From: Neobacillus niacini
Lineage (GTDB): Bacteria; Bacillota; Bacilli; Bacillales; Cytobacillaceae
Direction of reading: 5' to 3'
Assembly (NCBI RefSeq): GCF_030817595.1
Contig: NZ_JAUSZN010000001.1
Span: 3,669,001-3,733,000, forward strand
DNA: 64,000 nt
Positions 29,331 to 38,690 of the stretch are shown here, piece after piece (position 1 is the stretch's first letter; every line of letters begins with the position of its first letter). The translations under genes and the position numbers were made by a program. The notes below the pieces were generated by a model that did not search any database, had not been told where the DNA came from, and saw only the letters and a list, made by a program, of their open reading frames with translations.

Positions 29331-30359
29331 TTAGCTCACTCTTACAATTTGTTTTGTTTGATTAGACTCAAGTGCTGCCAAAATGACTTCTAGTGATTTC
29401 TTCCCTTCTTCTCCTGATACCGGTGGTTCCTGGTCATGAAGAATAGATTCCACAAATTTCTCAATCACACGTGAATTATTTTGTCCGCCCTCATCATTCG
29501 ACTGTATTTTTCCAAGTTGGTAATTCACTACTTCTCCATTAACGTATTGAACCACTAATGAATTAATTGGGTCGTCTTCAAGACGAAGTATAGCTTTTTC
29601 TCCATAGATAATCGTGGAATTATCTTCCTTGCTTACGTAAGCCCAGCTTGCAGCAAGGGTACCGATTATACCACTTTCGGTTTTAAGTACACATACCGCA
29701 TTATCATCAACGTCGGCAAAATCTTTTGCACTTGTTTCAACAAAAGAACCTACTTCAGTAATTTCTTCACCAAGAACATAGCGAAGTAAATCGGTTTTAT
29801 GAACGCCTAAGTCGCCCATTGCACCAACAAACGCTTTTTCCTTTTGAAAAAACCAGCTTTCTTTGCCATCTACACTCCAACCTTCTGGTCCTCCATGACC
29901 AAATGACGTACGGAAACTATAGATTTTACCAATCTCCCCGCTCTCGATTAACTTGCGGGCCTTTTGATGGGAAGGTACAAACCGTTGATTATGACCAATC
30001 ATTAACTTTTTACCGCTTTCATTCGCTGCTGCTATCATCTCTTCTGCCTCTTGTTTTGAAGTAGCCATTGGTTTTTCACAAAGAACATGTAGACCAGCAT
30101 TTAAAGCTGCAATCGAAATCGGTGCATGAAGATAGTTAGGAGTACAAACACTGACTGCATCCACTGAACCGCTGCTTAATAACTCTTGATAGTTGGTATA
30201 AGCTTTTACATCATATTTTTCCGCTACGGCTAACGCACGTTCTTCATTGATATCACAAACAGCAACAATTTCTACATTTTTATTTGATTTATATTCAGGT
30301 AAATGACGGTGCTGGGCAATGCTGCCACAGCCAATTACCGCTACTCTTAATTTTCCCAT
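29331..30359 (-). CDS. Gfo/Idh/MocA-family oxidoreductase (first of two)
   Basis: 343 aa. Rossmann motif G-C-G-S-I-A-Q-H-R-H, catalytic C-E-K-P-M-A-T-S and the G-D-L-G-V-H-K-T-D-L-L motif are present. The ATG is preferred after GGAGGGAAGTAAC; an in-frame TTG sits within that site. Next to thuA, this is the natural counterpart of ThuB, which together with ThuA handles trehalose-type disaccharides through 3-keto intermediates in Rhizobium. The true substrate is not readable. Confidence 0.92.
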   Translation of the reverse strand: MGKLRVAVIGCGSIAQHRHLPEYKSNKNVEIVAVCDINEERALAVAEKYDVKAYTNYQELLSSGSVDAVSVCTPNYLHAPISIAALNAGLHVLCEKPMATSKQEAEEMIAAANESGKKLMIGHNQRFVPSHQKARKLIESGEIGKIYSFRTSFGHGGPEGWSVDGKESWFFQKEKAFVGAMGDLGVHKTDLLRYVLGEEITEVGSFVETSAKDFADVDDNAVCVLKTESGIIGTLAASWAYVSKEDNSTIIYGEKAILRLEDDPINSLVVQYVNGEVVNYQLGKIQSNDEGGQNNSRVIEKFVESILHDQEPPVSGEEGKKSLEVILAALESNQTKQIVRVS

Positions 30360-30360
30360 G

Positions 30361-31083
30361 TTACTTCCCTCCAATTACTTCAAGTGGTTTCGCATTTCCA
30401 TAGACTGGACGTTCGCGCTTTACCGGCTCTGCCCATTTTACAGCATTGCTAATGACACGTTGTATGTCTTTGTTGTGGTAAGTAGGATAGGTTTCATGAC
30501 CTGGACGGAAGTAGAATACTTTCCCGTTCCCGCGTTTGTATGTACACCCGCTGCGAAACACTTCTCCTCCTTCAAACCAGCTAGTAAAAATTAGTTCATC
30601 TGGCTGCGGGATATCAAAATGCTCCCCATACATTTCTTCTTTTTCTAATTCAATATACTCTGAGATACCCTCTACAATCGGGTGGCTTGGGCTTACGACC
30701 CAAAGTCGTTCTTTCTCGTCTGCTTCGCGCCATTTTAAATCACAGCTTGTTCCCATTAAGGTTTTGAAGATTTTCGAGAAATGACCGGAGTGAAGAACAA
30801 TCAAACCCATGCCGTCAAGGACACGCTGCTGAACCTTTTGTACAATTTCATCCTTTACTTCACTATGTGCTAAATGCCCCCACCAAACTAGTACATCAGT
30901 ATTGGCTAGAACTTCATCCGTTAAGCCATGCTCCAGCTCGTCTAGAGTAGCTGTCTTTACTTCATGACCATTTTCATTTAAAAACTCCGCTATTGTACCA
31001 TGAATTCCGTTAGGATATATATCTCTTACTATTGGATTTTTTTGTTCATGCCGGTTTTCATTCCAAACAGTTACTTTAACCAT
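30361..31083 (-). CDS. ThuA-domain protein
   Basis: 240 aa ThuA-fold (class I glutamine amidotransferase-like) protein. Conserved segments are [32 protein letters not shown] and [10 protein letters not shown]. ThuA proteins act in trehalose/maltitol utilisation and are linked to 3-ketoglycoside turnover. Its stop is one base before the next gene's ATG, showing tight coupling with the Gfo/Idh dehydrogenase. Confidence 0.92.
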   Translation of the reverse strand: MVKVTVWNENRHEQKNPIVRDIYPNGIHGTIAEFLNENGHEVKTATLDELEHGLTDEVLANTDVLVWWGHLAHSEVKDEIVQKVQQRVLDGMGLIVLHSGHFSKIFKTLMGTSCDLKWREADEKERLWVVSPSHPIVEGISEYIELEKEEMYGEHFDIPQPDELIFTSWFEGGEVFRSGCTYKRGNGKVFYFRPGHETYPTYHNKDIQRVISNAVKWAEPVKRERPVYGNAKPLEVIGGK

Positions 31084-31191
31084 ACTAACAACTCCATATC
31101 AGTTTATTTTTATCTATTATTTTAAATGATAAGACAATTATTGAAATGGCTTACATTGACATATAGGGTGTAAAATATTGAACTCGCTAAC

Positions 31192-31950
31192 TTAATTAAT
31201 CTTCACTGATTTTAAGTAATTTATGCTGATTTCTATGCTTTCAAACGGTGAACGGCGGCAAACATCCTGCTCGACCACCCACCACTCGACTCCGTTTTCC
31301 TTCCCTTTATGCAGCACGGCTTCAATATCTACCCCGCCTGTTCCAAGCTCAGCAAAAAATTGTTCATCATCTGTCGTCATGTCTTTCAAATGAACAAGCG
31401 GTGTTCGATTTTTGTATCGATTTATCCACTCAACAGGATTTTCACCCGCTTTTGTCAGCCAATAAACATCCAGCTCAGCCTTTACATTAATAGAGTGCGT
31501 TTTATCGAAAATGGCTTCGAGTTTCGTTTTGCCATTGGACAAACGCTCCAGTTCAAAATCATGGTTATGGTAACAAAGGGAAATTCCTTCACTGCGGCAC
31601 GTTTCACCAGCTTGATCTAAAAATGCAATAAGTGCTTTGTAATCCTCTATGTTGCGGCGATTTGGAAGTAAGTACGGGCAGACCACATAGTTACTTCCTA
31701 GTATTTTCTGATCTTCAATGACTTGATACAGATTATTTTCCAATTCTTCCAGCGGCACATGACTGGATGCTGCTCGCAGACCAAACTCATCCAATAGTAC
31801 TCTTACTTCTTTTGCAGATAATCCGCCATACCCGGCAAATTCAACACCATCAAAGCCAAGCTCAGCTACTCTTTTTAACGTTCCGGCAAAATCTTGGGCA
31901 CTTTCTTCCCGTAATGTGAACATTTGTACAGCTATTGGAATGCTTTTCAA
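31192..31950 (-). CDS. Sugar phosphate isomerase/epimerase-family TIM-barrel protein (operon head)
   Basis: 252 aa TIM barrel of the xylose-isomerase-like superfamily. Probable metal ligands lie in G-V-E-F-A-G-Y, C-Y-H-N-H-D-F-E, E-L-D-V-Y-W and V-E-Q-D-V. The start is TTG after GGGGGATAAGG. It is the first gene of the minus-strand operon and divergent from an AraC regulator, which probably controls this promoter. The 108-bp gap to thuA holds no clear terminator. Confidence 0.9.
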   Translation of the reverse strand: MKSIPIAVQMFTLREESAQDFAGTLKRVAELGFDGVEFAGYGGLSAKEVRVLLDEFGLRAASSHVPLEELENNLYQVIEDQKILGSNYVVCPYLLPNRRNIEDYKALIAFLDQAGETCRSEGISLCYHNHDFELERLSNGKTKLEAIFDKTHSINVKAELDVYWLTKAGENPVEWINRYKNRTPLVHLKDMTTDDEQFFAELGTGGVDIEAVLHKGKENGVEWWVVEQDVCRRSPFESIEISINYLKSVKIN

Positions 31951-32077
31951 CCTTATCCCCCATTTCTTAAAACCTTCCTTATTTGATTACATATTAACGG
32001 GTGTTAAAGTAATTAAATATAGATGATATAATCAAAACATCTACTATTTTGCTATTTTATTAAAAAAGAGGGAGCAT

Positions 32078-32854
32078 ATGACTACAAATATTTTATTTTG
32101 CGGCTACTCGTATCACACAAATGGATATCATTCACAGCATAAATCCGGATACCCCTCTTATCTATTTCGTCTGCAAACAGAAGGCATTTGTGAAGTAGTA
32201 GTAAAGGGTAGGAAAATGGAGCTCGAGAAAGGAGACCTTCTGCTCATAAAACCAGGAGATCACTATGAACTACTAGTAACTCCGGGCCAAAACAGCGGCG
32301 ACTATCACTTAGTATGCGAAGGTGCATGGGTGGACGAATGGTGGAACCGTACCGAAAAGCCGGATGTCTCCAGAATCGATTTGGATGATAAGCTGCTGGT
32401 TCTATGGCGCCATATTATGATCGAAAAACGCCGTCCAGCCTCCAGCCAAAACGAAGAGCTCACAAGCTATTTGCTGCGAGCTCTCTGCTTAACTTTAGAA
32501 CGGGCCATTAATGAAACCGTACCTTCTTTCAACGTTCCCTATACTGTGACAAGGATGCTGCGATATATTGAAGAACACGCGACAACTTCATTGAAAGTCG
32601 AGGATGTGGCTAGGCATGCTGGTCTTAGCGTCTCCCGTTCCGTTCATCTTTTCAAAAGCAGCGTTGGAAAAACGATGATTGAATATACCCTTGAAATCCG
32701 TTTATCTGCTGCGATTGAGCGAATGAAATACACATCCTTGACACTAGAGCAAATTGCAGAGGAGTGCGGCTTCGGCAGCTATCCCTATTTTCATAGAGTA
32801 TTTCATAAGAGGTACGGCGTTTCTCCAGGGGTATACAGACGTCAGGAATACTAG
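32078..32854 (+). CDS. AraC-family regulator with cupin sensor
   Basis: 258 aa. An N-terminal cupin-like sugar-sensing domain (G-D-L-L-L-I-K-P-G-D-H-Y) and two C-terminal AraC helix-turn-helix motifs, ending C-G-F-G-S-Y-P-Y-F-H-R-V-F-H-K-R-Y-G-V-S-P. The ATG follows GAGGGAGCAT. Divergent by 127 bp from the isomerase/dehydrogenase/ThuA operon, it is the likely local activator of glycoside catabolism. Confidence 0.93.
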   Translation: MTTNILFCGYSYHTNGYHSQHKSGYPSYLFRLQTEGICEVVVKGRKMELEKGDLLLIKPGDHYELLVTPGQNSGDYHLVCEGAWVDEWWNRTEKPDVSRIDLDDKLLVLWRHIMIEKRRPASSQNEELTSYLLRALCLTLERAINETVPSFNVPYTVTRMLRYIEEHATTSLKVEDVARHAGLSVSRSVHLFKSSVGKTMIEYTLEIRLSAAIERMKYTSLTLEQIAEECGFGSYPYFHRVFHKRYGVSPGVYRRQEY

Positions 32855-32856
32855 AA

Positions 32857-32886
32857 AAAAGAGGGATGAAAGCTTTCCCTCTTTTG
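32857..32886. terminator. Bidirectional terminator between AraC and GlpQ genes
   Basis: AAAAGAGGGA-N8-TTCCCTCTTTT stem-loop between the convergent genes; A/T flanks serve both directions. Confidence 0.85.
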
Positions 32887-32899
32887 GCGATAGTTTGTC

Positions 32900-33727
32900 C
32901 TATTTTCTTGGATCTACGTAATCAGGATAATCGGTAATAATTCCATCTACGTTCATCTCTAAAAGGAAATCAGCTGCTGCTTGGCTGCGAACCGTCCAGG
33001 ATTGAATTTTCATTCCAAGTGCGTGCACTTGATCAACCAATTCTTTAGATACGATTCCGTAGCTTGGGTTAAAATAATCAGCATACGTTGAAAATTCCTG
33101 CAAAGCTTGTTCTGTTGTGTGGGCCCTATTGGACGTAAGGACACCAATCGGCACCTTTGGAAGCAAGCTGTTTGTTATTTTCATAGATTCAAAATTAAAC
33201 GATTGAATAATAATCTTTTCATTTTGCGGTTTATCCAGATTTCGTTCGATTAATTTTCGTGCTACTTCTTCTTCAATGCCAGGATAAAGTTCAGGTGATT
33301 TTAATTCGATTAAAATACCAGTTTTACCATGATAGCGGTCAAGAATCTCATCGAATGTAGGAATTCTCTCACCTGTAAATTGTTCGCCCTTCCAGCTGCC
33401 AGCATCGAGACTTCTAATCTGTTCAAAGGTTAAGTCTTTCACATACCCTGTACCATCTGTTGTTCTATCAACCGTATTATCATGAATGATAACTAATTCC
33501 CCGTCCTTGCTTCTTTGGACATCAATTTCAATATAATCAGCTTTCATTTCCACGCCTTTATCAAAAGCGGCAATCGTATTTTCCGGTGCATAACCGGTTG
33601 CACCACGGTGAGCCACATTATCCACTTTTCGTAACTCCCCAGTTGTTTCTGCTGCAAAAGCCTGTTGAAAAGGACTAAATAATAAACTAAACGCCAGGCC
33701 TGCTCCAATCACAAATGCTTTTTTCAT
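32900..33727 (-). CDS. Secreted glycerophosphodiester phosphodiesterase
   Basis: 275 aa. Sec signal peptide (MKKAFVIGAGLAFSLLF...A-F-A-A) with cleavage near residue 25, then a GDPD TIM barrel with H-R-G-A-T-G-Y-A-P-E-N-T and E-I-D-V-Q-R-S-K-D-G-E-L-V-I-I-H-D, which contain the catalytic His pair and metal ligands. It would cleave glycerophosphodiesters outside the cell, releasing glycerol-3-phosphate, as GlpQ does with teichoic acid or lipid debris. No Pho or cre box was recognised upstream. Confidence 0.94.
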   Translation of the reverse strand: MKKAFVIGAGLAFSLLFSPFQQAFAAETTGELRKVDNVAHRGATGYAPENTIAAFDKGVEMKADYIEIDVQRSKDGELVIIHDNTVDRTTDGTGYVKDLTFEQIRSLDAGSWKGEQFTGERIPTFDEILDRYHGKTGILIELKSPELYPGIEEEVARKLIERNLDKPQNEKIIIQSFNFESMKITNSLLPKVPIGVLTSNRAHTTEQALQEFSTYADYFNPSYGIVSKELVDQVHALGMKIQSWTVRSQAAADFLLEMNVDGIITDYPDYVDPRK

Positions 33728-33889
33728 TTTTCTCCATCTCCCTTTTTTATAGAAACTACAATTAAAATTGTAAGGGAGAATTGTTTAGTACATATGTAGT
33801 TACCATTTAGACTTGATTAAAGTCATGTAAATAAACATAGTGAAATATTCATAGTTTAATTTACAAAAAATTCGTTCTTTTTCCCATTG

Positions 33890-33922
33890 AAAAAAAGCAG
33901 AGAAATGTTTCCTATCTCTGCT
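33890..33922 (-). terminator. Intrinsic terminator of the YesN/YesM operon
   Basis: AGCAGAGA-N11-TCTCTGCT hairpin followed on the minus strand by six T, immediately at the stop codon of the response regulator gene. Confidence 0.9.
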
Positions 33923-33924
33923 TA

Positions 33925-35517
33925 TCACCGTTTCACATATTCTGCTCGATATTCATTTGGAGTAATTCCCTCGACCTTTTTAAATACCTTTCGAAAATAC
34001 TTGTCATCCTGATAGCCAATCATATTAGCAATTTCATAAATTTTTAACTGACTATTCTTCAATAAGGATTTTGCCTTATTCATTCTGATTCTTACAATGT
34101 AATCGGAGATGTTCTCGTTAAATTCTTGTTTAAATTTCCTGGAGATATATTCTCTGCTGATATAAAAATGGTCTGATATCTCTTGTAATTTCACATCCCG
34201 GTCAAAATTTTCCTGGAGATACTTTTCAATATCGGTAATGATATTATTACCTTTTTGCAGTGTGCGTTTCTTTACCTTTTTCAAAAATATGGTGATTTCA
34301 CGCTTTTTTCTCTTTTTAAACTCTTCTAGACTAAACGTGCCGTTTGAATCGAAAAATAAATCAATCCGCTCTTCAATATCTTCTGGTGTCTTAAATAAAA
34401 TATTGTAATGCTTAAACCATTTATTGCTAATCACCATATACTCATTTTCTAAATTTATCACCTGTTTTACAGATAAATATTTCTTTTCTGTAATGTCCTT
34501 TTCGATTCGATCCATTAATTCTTCAAAAGCCCCAATTTCTCCCGTTTGGATAGCCATTTCTATATCTGAAGAATATACAATCAAACTCTTTAATGAAGGA
34601 ACTGTCTCTATTTCCGACAAACAGACTCTTATTTCACTTTCAGTCAATATATTTCTATTTAATAAAACGTTTCTCGCATAGTGATAAGAATCTATCAACT
34701 TGGAACTATTTTTTACCGTTTTCCCGGCTGCAATTGGACAAGAGATATCTAACATATTTTTTAGTGTCTTATAGATATCGACTAAAATCTGTTCTACTAA
34801 CTCGAACTTGTCCCAAAAAATCAGAACAATCTCACCCTTTTTAGATAAGTAACGAAAACCAATTCCACACCCATGTTGTTTCTTAATTATCTCATTAATA
34901 ATATTCAAAACTGTAAAGTACGTTAAATCTCGATCTCCTTGAAAAGCCGAGATTGTTTTTCCATTAACTCGGACAAGAGCCGCTATATAATCTCGGGACT
35001 GCTTTAACCAGCCAAATTCTTCGAATAAATCTTTTTGTAAATAATCACTATTCACTAGCTGTGTTAGTTTACGATCCCTGTAAACAGGAGTCATTTCATT
35101 AATCAACTGTGAGCTAGTTTCTTTTCTCTGTCTGTCAACCTCTTCTTTGTTCCATTCATTTACCGCTTTTTCCAATGTTTGATTTAAAATTTCTGGTTCG
35201 ATAGGCTTTAAGAGATAGTCAGAACTGCCAAAATGGATCGCTTTTCTCATATAATGATAGTCATCGTAACCTGTCACCACGATTGTCTTACTGTTTGGCT
35301 GATTTTCTTTAATCCACTCTAAAAGCTGCGTTCCATCCATTTTTGGCATTTTCATATCAGAGAAAATAATCTCTGGCCGAATGGATTGTATAAGCTGAAT
35401 GGCTTCTTCTCCATTTCCTGCCTCATATATTTCTGAAATTCCATTTCGCTCCCAGTCAGCTAGTATCTTTATTCCATCTCGCACATGTTTTTCATCATCA
35501 ACTATTAATGCTTTCAT
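33925..35517 (-). CDS. YesN-family response regulator
   Basis: 530 aa. Receiver with D-D at 7-8, phospho-acceptor Asp54 (F-S-D-M-K-M-P) and conserved Lys near 103. A long central domain and C-terminal AraC HTH pair follow, with I-A-N-M-I-G-Y-Q-D-D-K-Y-F-R-K-V-F-K-K-V-E-G-I-T-P-N-E-Y. Its ATG overlaps the kinase stop by 4 bp, so kinase and regulator are coupled. The divergent ABC sugar importer is the probable target. Confidence 0.95.
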   Translation of the reverse strand: MKALIVDDEKHVRDGIKILADWERNGISEIYEAGNGEEAIQLIQSIRPEIIFSDMKMPKMDGTQLLEWIKENQPNSKTIVVTGYDDYHYMRKAIHFGSSDYLLKPIEPEILNQTLEKAVNEWNKEEVDRQRKETSSQLINEMTPVYRDRKLTQLVNSDYLQKDLFEEFGWLKQSRDYIAALVRVNGKTISAFQGDRDLTYFTVLNIINEIIKKQHGCGIGFRYLSKKGEIVLIFWDKFELVEQILVDIYKTLKNMLDISCPIAAGKTVKNSSKLIDSYHYARNVLLNRNILTESEIRVCLSEIETVPSLKSLIVYSSDIEMAIQTGEIGAFEELMDRIEKDITEKKYLSVKQVINLENEYMVISNKWFKHYNILFKTPEDIEERIDLFFDSNGTFSLEEFKKRKKREITIFLKKVKKRTLQKGNNIITDIEKYLQENFDRDVKLQEISDHFYISREYISRKFKQEFNENISDYIVRIRMNKAKSLLKNSQLKIYEIANMIGYQDDKYFRKVFKKVEGITPNEYRAEYVKR

Positions 35518-37334
35518 GAATGTTCCACCTCTTTCGGCATTACCTTTGGAATTTGGATGGTAACCGTAAAACCACCTTCCTCATTACGGTTAACAGACAT
35601 GTTTGCTTGGTTATGATAATAGATCCGCAATCGATCATAAATATTTTTTAACCCAATTGTTTCTCTTTGCTTATCTTCTTTTGAAATTCCATGGAACAGT
35701 TCCTGACGGATTTTTTCAAGCTGCTCCTCGCTAGGACCCATTCCATTATCCTTCACATTGATTTGGACTCTATTGTCATTCTCGTAGAAGGCCTCAATTT
35801 GAATCCATGCTTTTTCTATGCGCTGATCAAAGCCATGCTTAAAACAATTCTCTACAATGGGCTGTAAAATCATTTTCGGGACATGTACCTCCTTGACTGC
35901 TTCCTCGACATTCAGTTCAAATTCAAACTGTTCGTCAAATCGCTGCTTTTGTAAGGATAGGTAAGATTTCACATGGTTCAGCTCTGAAGCAAACGGAACA
36001 ATATCGTCCTTCATATTCATACTGTATCTCATGATAGTAGATAACGATGTTAATAATGAATAGACCGGAACCGCATTCAATTTTAGTGCCAATGTACCAA
36101 TAGACTGAAAGGCGTTATAAAGGAAATGCGGATTAATTTGCGATTGCAAAACACGGAGCTGCGAGGCTTTATTTTCGATCTCCAATTTATATTCACGCTC
36201 TATTAACTCTTCTATTTTAGCAATCATTAATTTAAAATGCCTACCCAGCATACCAATTTCATCAGTACCTAACGATTCGAAATCAGCCTTGAATTCACCC
36301 TTCTCCACTTTTTTCATGTTGCCGATTAACACCTTTATAGGGGCTGTAAGCTTAAAGGAAACAAACATGGTCCCCAGTAAAGCAAATACAAGTGTAGCCA
36401 ATCCAATCAAAATGTTAATGATAGCCGTTTCTCTAGCACCTTTATAAAGGATATCATAAGGGGTTCGTTTCACGATTGACCAGTCTTTAAACGAATCTGT
36501 AAATTTTTCATGGACGATGACACCCGAGAACTGCTCATCTTTCCACTCAAAGCTTTTCCCTCCTTCCGGCTCCCTCTTCACTTGCTCAAACCACTTTTGT
36601 TTATTTTCCTTTCCAATCTCATTTCCATTGGAGGAATAGATAATCATTCCCTTTTCATTCATGATATAAAGGTCTTCGACATCTTTGGTATATAATCGAT
36701 CGGCAATGGCACTAATCCTAGAAAGATTAATATCGATCGATAAAAAGCCTAAAACATCCGCTAACGGGACATCGCGAATCACATTATGGAAACTTAATAC
36801 ATTCACCTTCTGGGAATTTGGAATAACAGAAATATTATTATAGCTATAAATCTCATGCGGCGGTTCAATAAGGGAATAGCCCTCAATGGCTGTTAGCGGC
36901 CCATAGTAAGGGTGAGAAAATATATTTTCATATGTTGCCCTTCCGCTGATTCTAGAATGATAGTTGGTGTAGGATTCCTTTCCTTCATGTATATATAGGT
37001 GCATTTGTTCAATTTCCGGACGAGTATTAAATAAATAGGCAAGCACTCTGCGCACTTCTTCCTGATTAACAGCCAAGTTGGAGGAGACCCCATTTCGCAT
37101 GACATTCATAAAAGGGGTATATCGATAAGGGACCGATGACATTTGTGCCACATCGTTCAAATAAACCGTGAGCTCTTCCTTGCCTTTCACAATCAAATCA
37201 TAATTCGTTGAAACAGATTGTTCATTAAGTGACTTGGTCGTATAAAAATAAGTAACGGTGATCGCTGTCCCGAAAGGAAGGACTGTCACAAGTAATAAAA
37301 AGATAATAAGCTTTTTCCGAATACCCCATCGCAT
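35514..37334 (-). CDS. YesM-family sensor histidine kinase
   Basis: 606 aa with the standard YesM plan: TM ~10-30, extracytoplasmic dCache-like sensor, TM ~298-318, HAMP, phospho-acceptor His403 in QINPHFLYN, N-box V-E-N-C-F-K-H-G and G1 box D-N-G-M-G-P. The ATG at 37334 has only a weak ribosome site (CCAAGATT). A MITE-like repeat begins about 30 bp upstream, so the promoter is in or beyond that element. It is divergent from an ABC sugar transport operon. Confidence 0.94.
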   Translation of the reverse strand: MRWGIRKKLIIFLLLVTVLPFGTAITVTYFYTTKSLNEQSVSTNYDLIVKGKEELTVYLNDVAQMSSVPYRYTPFMNVMRNGVSSNLAVNQEEVRRVLAYLFNTRPEIEQMHLYIHEGKESYTNYHSRISGRATYENIFSHPYYGPLTAIEGYSLIEPPHEIYSYNNISVIPNSQKVNVLSFHNVIRDVPLADVLGFLSIDINLSRISAIADRLYTKDVEDLYIMNEKGMIIYSSNGNEIGKENKQKWFEQVKREPEGGKSFEWKDEQFSGVIVHEKFTDSFKDWSIVKRTPYDILYKGARETAIINILIGLATLVFALLGTMFVSFKLTAPIKVLIGNMKKVEKGEFKADFESLGTDEIGMLGRHFKLMIAKIEELIEREYKLEIENKASQLRVLQSQINPHFLYNAFQSIGTLALKLNAVPVYSLLTSLSTIMRYSMNMKDDIVPFASELNHVKSYLSLQKQRFDEQFEFELNVEEAVKEVHVPKMILQPIVENCFKHGFDQRIEKAWIQIEAFYENDNRVQINVKDNGMGPSEEQLEKIRQELFHGISKEDKQRETIGLKNIYDRLRIYYHNQANMSVNRNEEGGFTVTIQIPKVMPKEVEHS

Positions 37335-37362
37335 ATAATCTTGGTTAGTCTTGTTTTATTCA

Positions 37363-37546
37363 AAGGCTCTTTTCTTATACTTTGTTGCTATTGGAAACAA
37401 ATTTATGATTGTGGCTAAAGATTACAGAAAAAAACACCTAAATAAGAAAAGAGCCAGCAAACTAAATTCAAAGGCGCAAAATAACTATTTCCACGTTAAA
37501 ATCGGCTTTAAGATTTTAACAACAACATTTACGAATACAGCCTTAT
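37363..37546. repeat. MITE-like dispersed repeat, copy 2
   Basis: Second copy of the element at 11045-11224, sharing AGGCTCTTTTC, TTTGTTGC, AAGAGCCAGCAAACT, GTTAAAATCGGCTTT, ATTTTAACAACA and ACAGCCTTAT. The orientation relative to the adjacent minus-strand regulatory gene is the same in both places. A short plus-strand reading frame inside is not conserved in the other copy. Confidence 0.75.
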
Positions 37547-37662
37547 CGAAAAACTAACCTGTCCTCCCTTGCTTTATTTTTAGAACATTGTAGCACAACT
37601 TTAAGCAGCCTTTAATAGTTCATTATTTTGACCTGTTCAATATTTTCCACCCTAGTGGTCAA

Positions 37663-37690
37663 TGTAAGCCGTTTCATAATTTTCTATAAT
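37663..37690 (+). promoter_or_regulatory. ABC operon promoter with cre-like site
   Basis: TGTAAGCCGTTTCA (37663-37676) fits the cre consensus with one mismatch at the central G, and TATAAT follows at 37685-37690. The cre-like site would cover the -35 region, so CcpA could repress the importer. It is 32 bp upstream of the first permease gene's start. Confidence 0.5.
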
Positions 37691-37721
37691 CACTAAAATA
37701 AGGGTTATGGAGGTGCAGGGA

Positions 37722-38690
37722 ATGAATAACGAAAGTAAGCTGGATACAGTTAAGGGGGCAGCCCTCACAAATCAGAAAAGCACGAAAGTTTCTCACTCTG
37801 TTTCTTTTCTTAATAAGAAGAAATGGAAAGAAGCTGGATTATTTACCCTTTTTGTCGGGCCAGTCCTATTAGCTTTTATCCTCATTGTTTTAATCCCCTT
37901 CTTTACAGGTATTTATTATGCATTTACCGATTGGAATGGGGTAACAGGATCCGTCAAATGGGTGGGACTTGATAATTTCAAATACTTATTTACAGAGGAC
38001 AAGCAATTTCAAACGTCCTTCATTCTTACAACCAAATATACAGTCGTAGCCATTATCTTAACTAACCTAATCGGATTCGGATTAGCCTTATTGGTAGCTC
38101 AGAAGTTGAAAACTAAAAATGTCTTGCGGACTGTTTTCTTCATGCCTAACTTAATCGGCGGATTAATACTCGGATTTATCTGGCAGTTTATTTTTGTAAA
38201 AGGATTTGCTTCCATCGGTCAGTTAACTGGAATTTCTGTTTTTGAGCTGGCATGGTTAGGAGATGCAAAGACAGCGTTTTGGGGAATCGTCATTGTCAGT
38301 GTTTGGCAGGGTGCAGGTTACATTATGATTATCTATATTGCTGCACTGCAGAATGTACCGCAGGAATTAATTGAAGCAGCAAGAATTGATGGAGCGAATC
38401 GATTCCAAGTCCTGCGTCATATTACAATGCCGCTTGTTGCACCAGCCGTAACAATTTGTTTATTTTTAACAACCGCTTCATCCTTTAAAGTCTTTGATGC
38501 AAACCTGTCATTAACAAACGGCGGTCCATTTAAATCAACAGAAATGCTGGCGCTAAACATTTATACAGAAGCATTCGTTAATAATCGATATGGTATCGGT
38601 GAAGCAAAAGCATTAATTTTCTTCATTGTTGTAGCAGCGATTACCGTCCTTCAAGTTACGATTTCGAAGAAAAAGGAGGTTGAATCCTAA
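37722..38690 (+). CDS. Sugar ABC transporter permease, MsmF/UgpA type
   Basis: 322 aa with six TM helices. It carries the binding-protein-dependent permease (EAA) loop E-L-I-E-A-A-R-I-D-G-A-N-R-F-Q-V-L-R-H-I-T-M-P. The long N-terminal tail (~40 residues) precedes the first helix F-T-L-F-V-G-P-V-L-L-A. The ATG at 37722 is chosen because GGAGGTG precedes it. It is the first gene of permease-permease-binding protein; no ATPase gene is present, so a shared MsmK/MsmX-type ATPase is presumed. Confidence 0.93.
   Translation: MNNESKLDTVKGAALTNQKSTKVSHSVSFLNKKKWKEAGLFTLFVGPVLLAFILIVLIPFFTGIYYAFTDWNGVTGSVKWVGLDNFKYLFTEDKQFQTSFILTTKYTVVAIILTNLIGFGLALLVAQKLKTKNVLRTVFFMPNLIGGLILGFIWQFIFVKGFASIGQLTGISVFELAWLGDAKTAFWGIVIVSVWQGAGYIMIIYIAALQNVPQELIEAARIDGANRFQVLRHITMPLVAPAVTICLFLTTASSFKVFDANLSLTNGGPFKSTEMLALNIYTEAFVNNRYGIGEAKALIFFIVVAAITVLQVTISKKKEVES

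Noticed and set aside
37351..37557. Small protein of 68 codons
   Set aside because: It lies in the MITE-like repeat and the frame is not kept in the other copy at 11045-11224.
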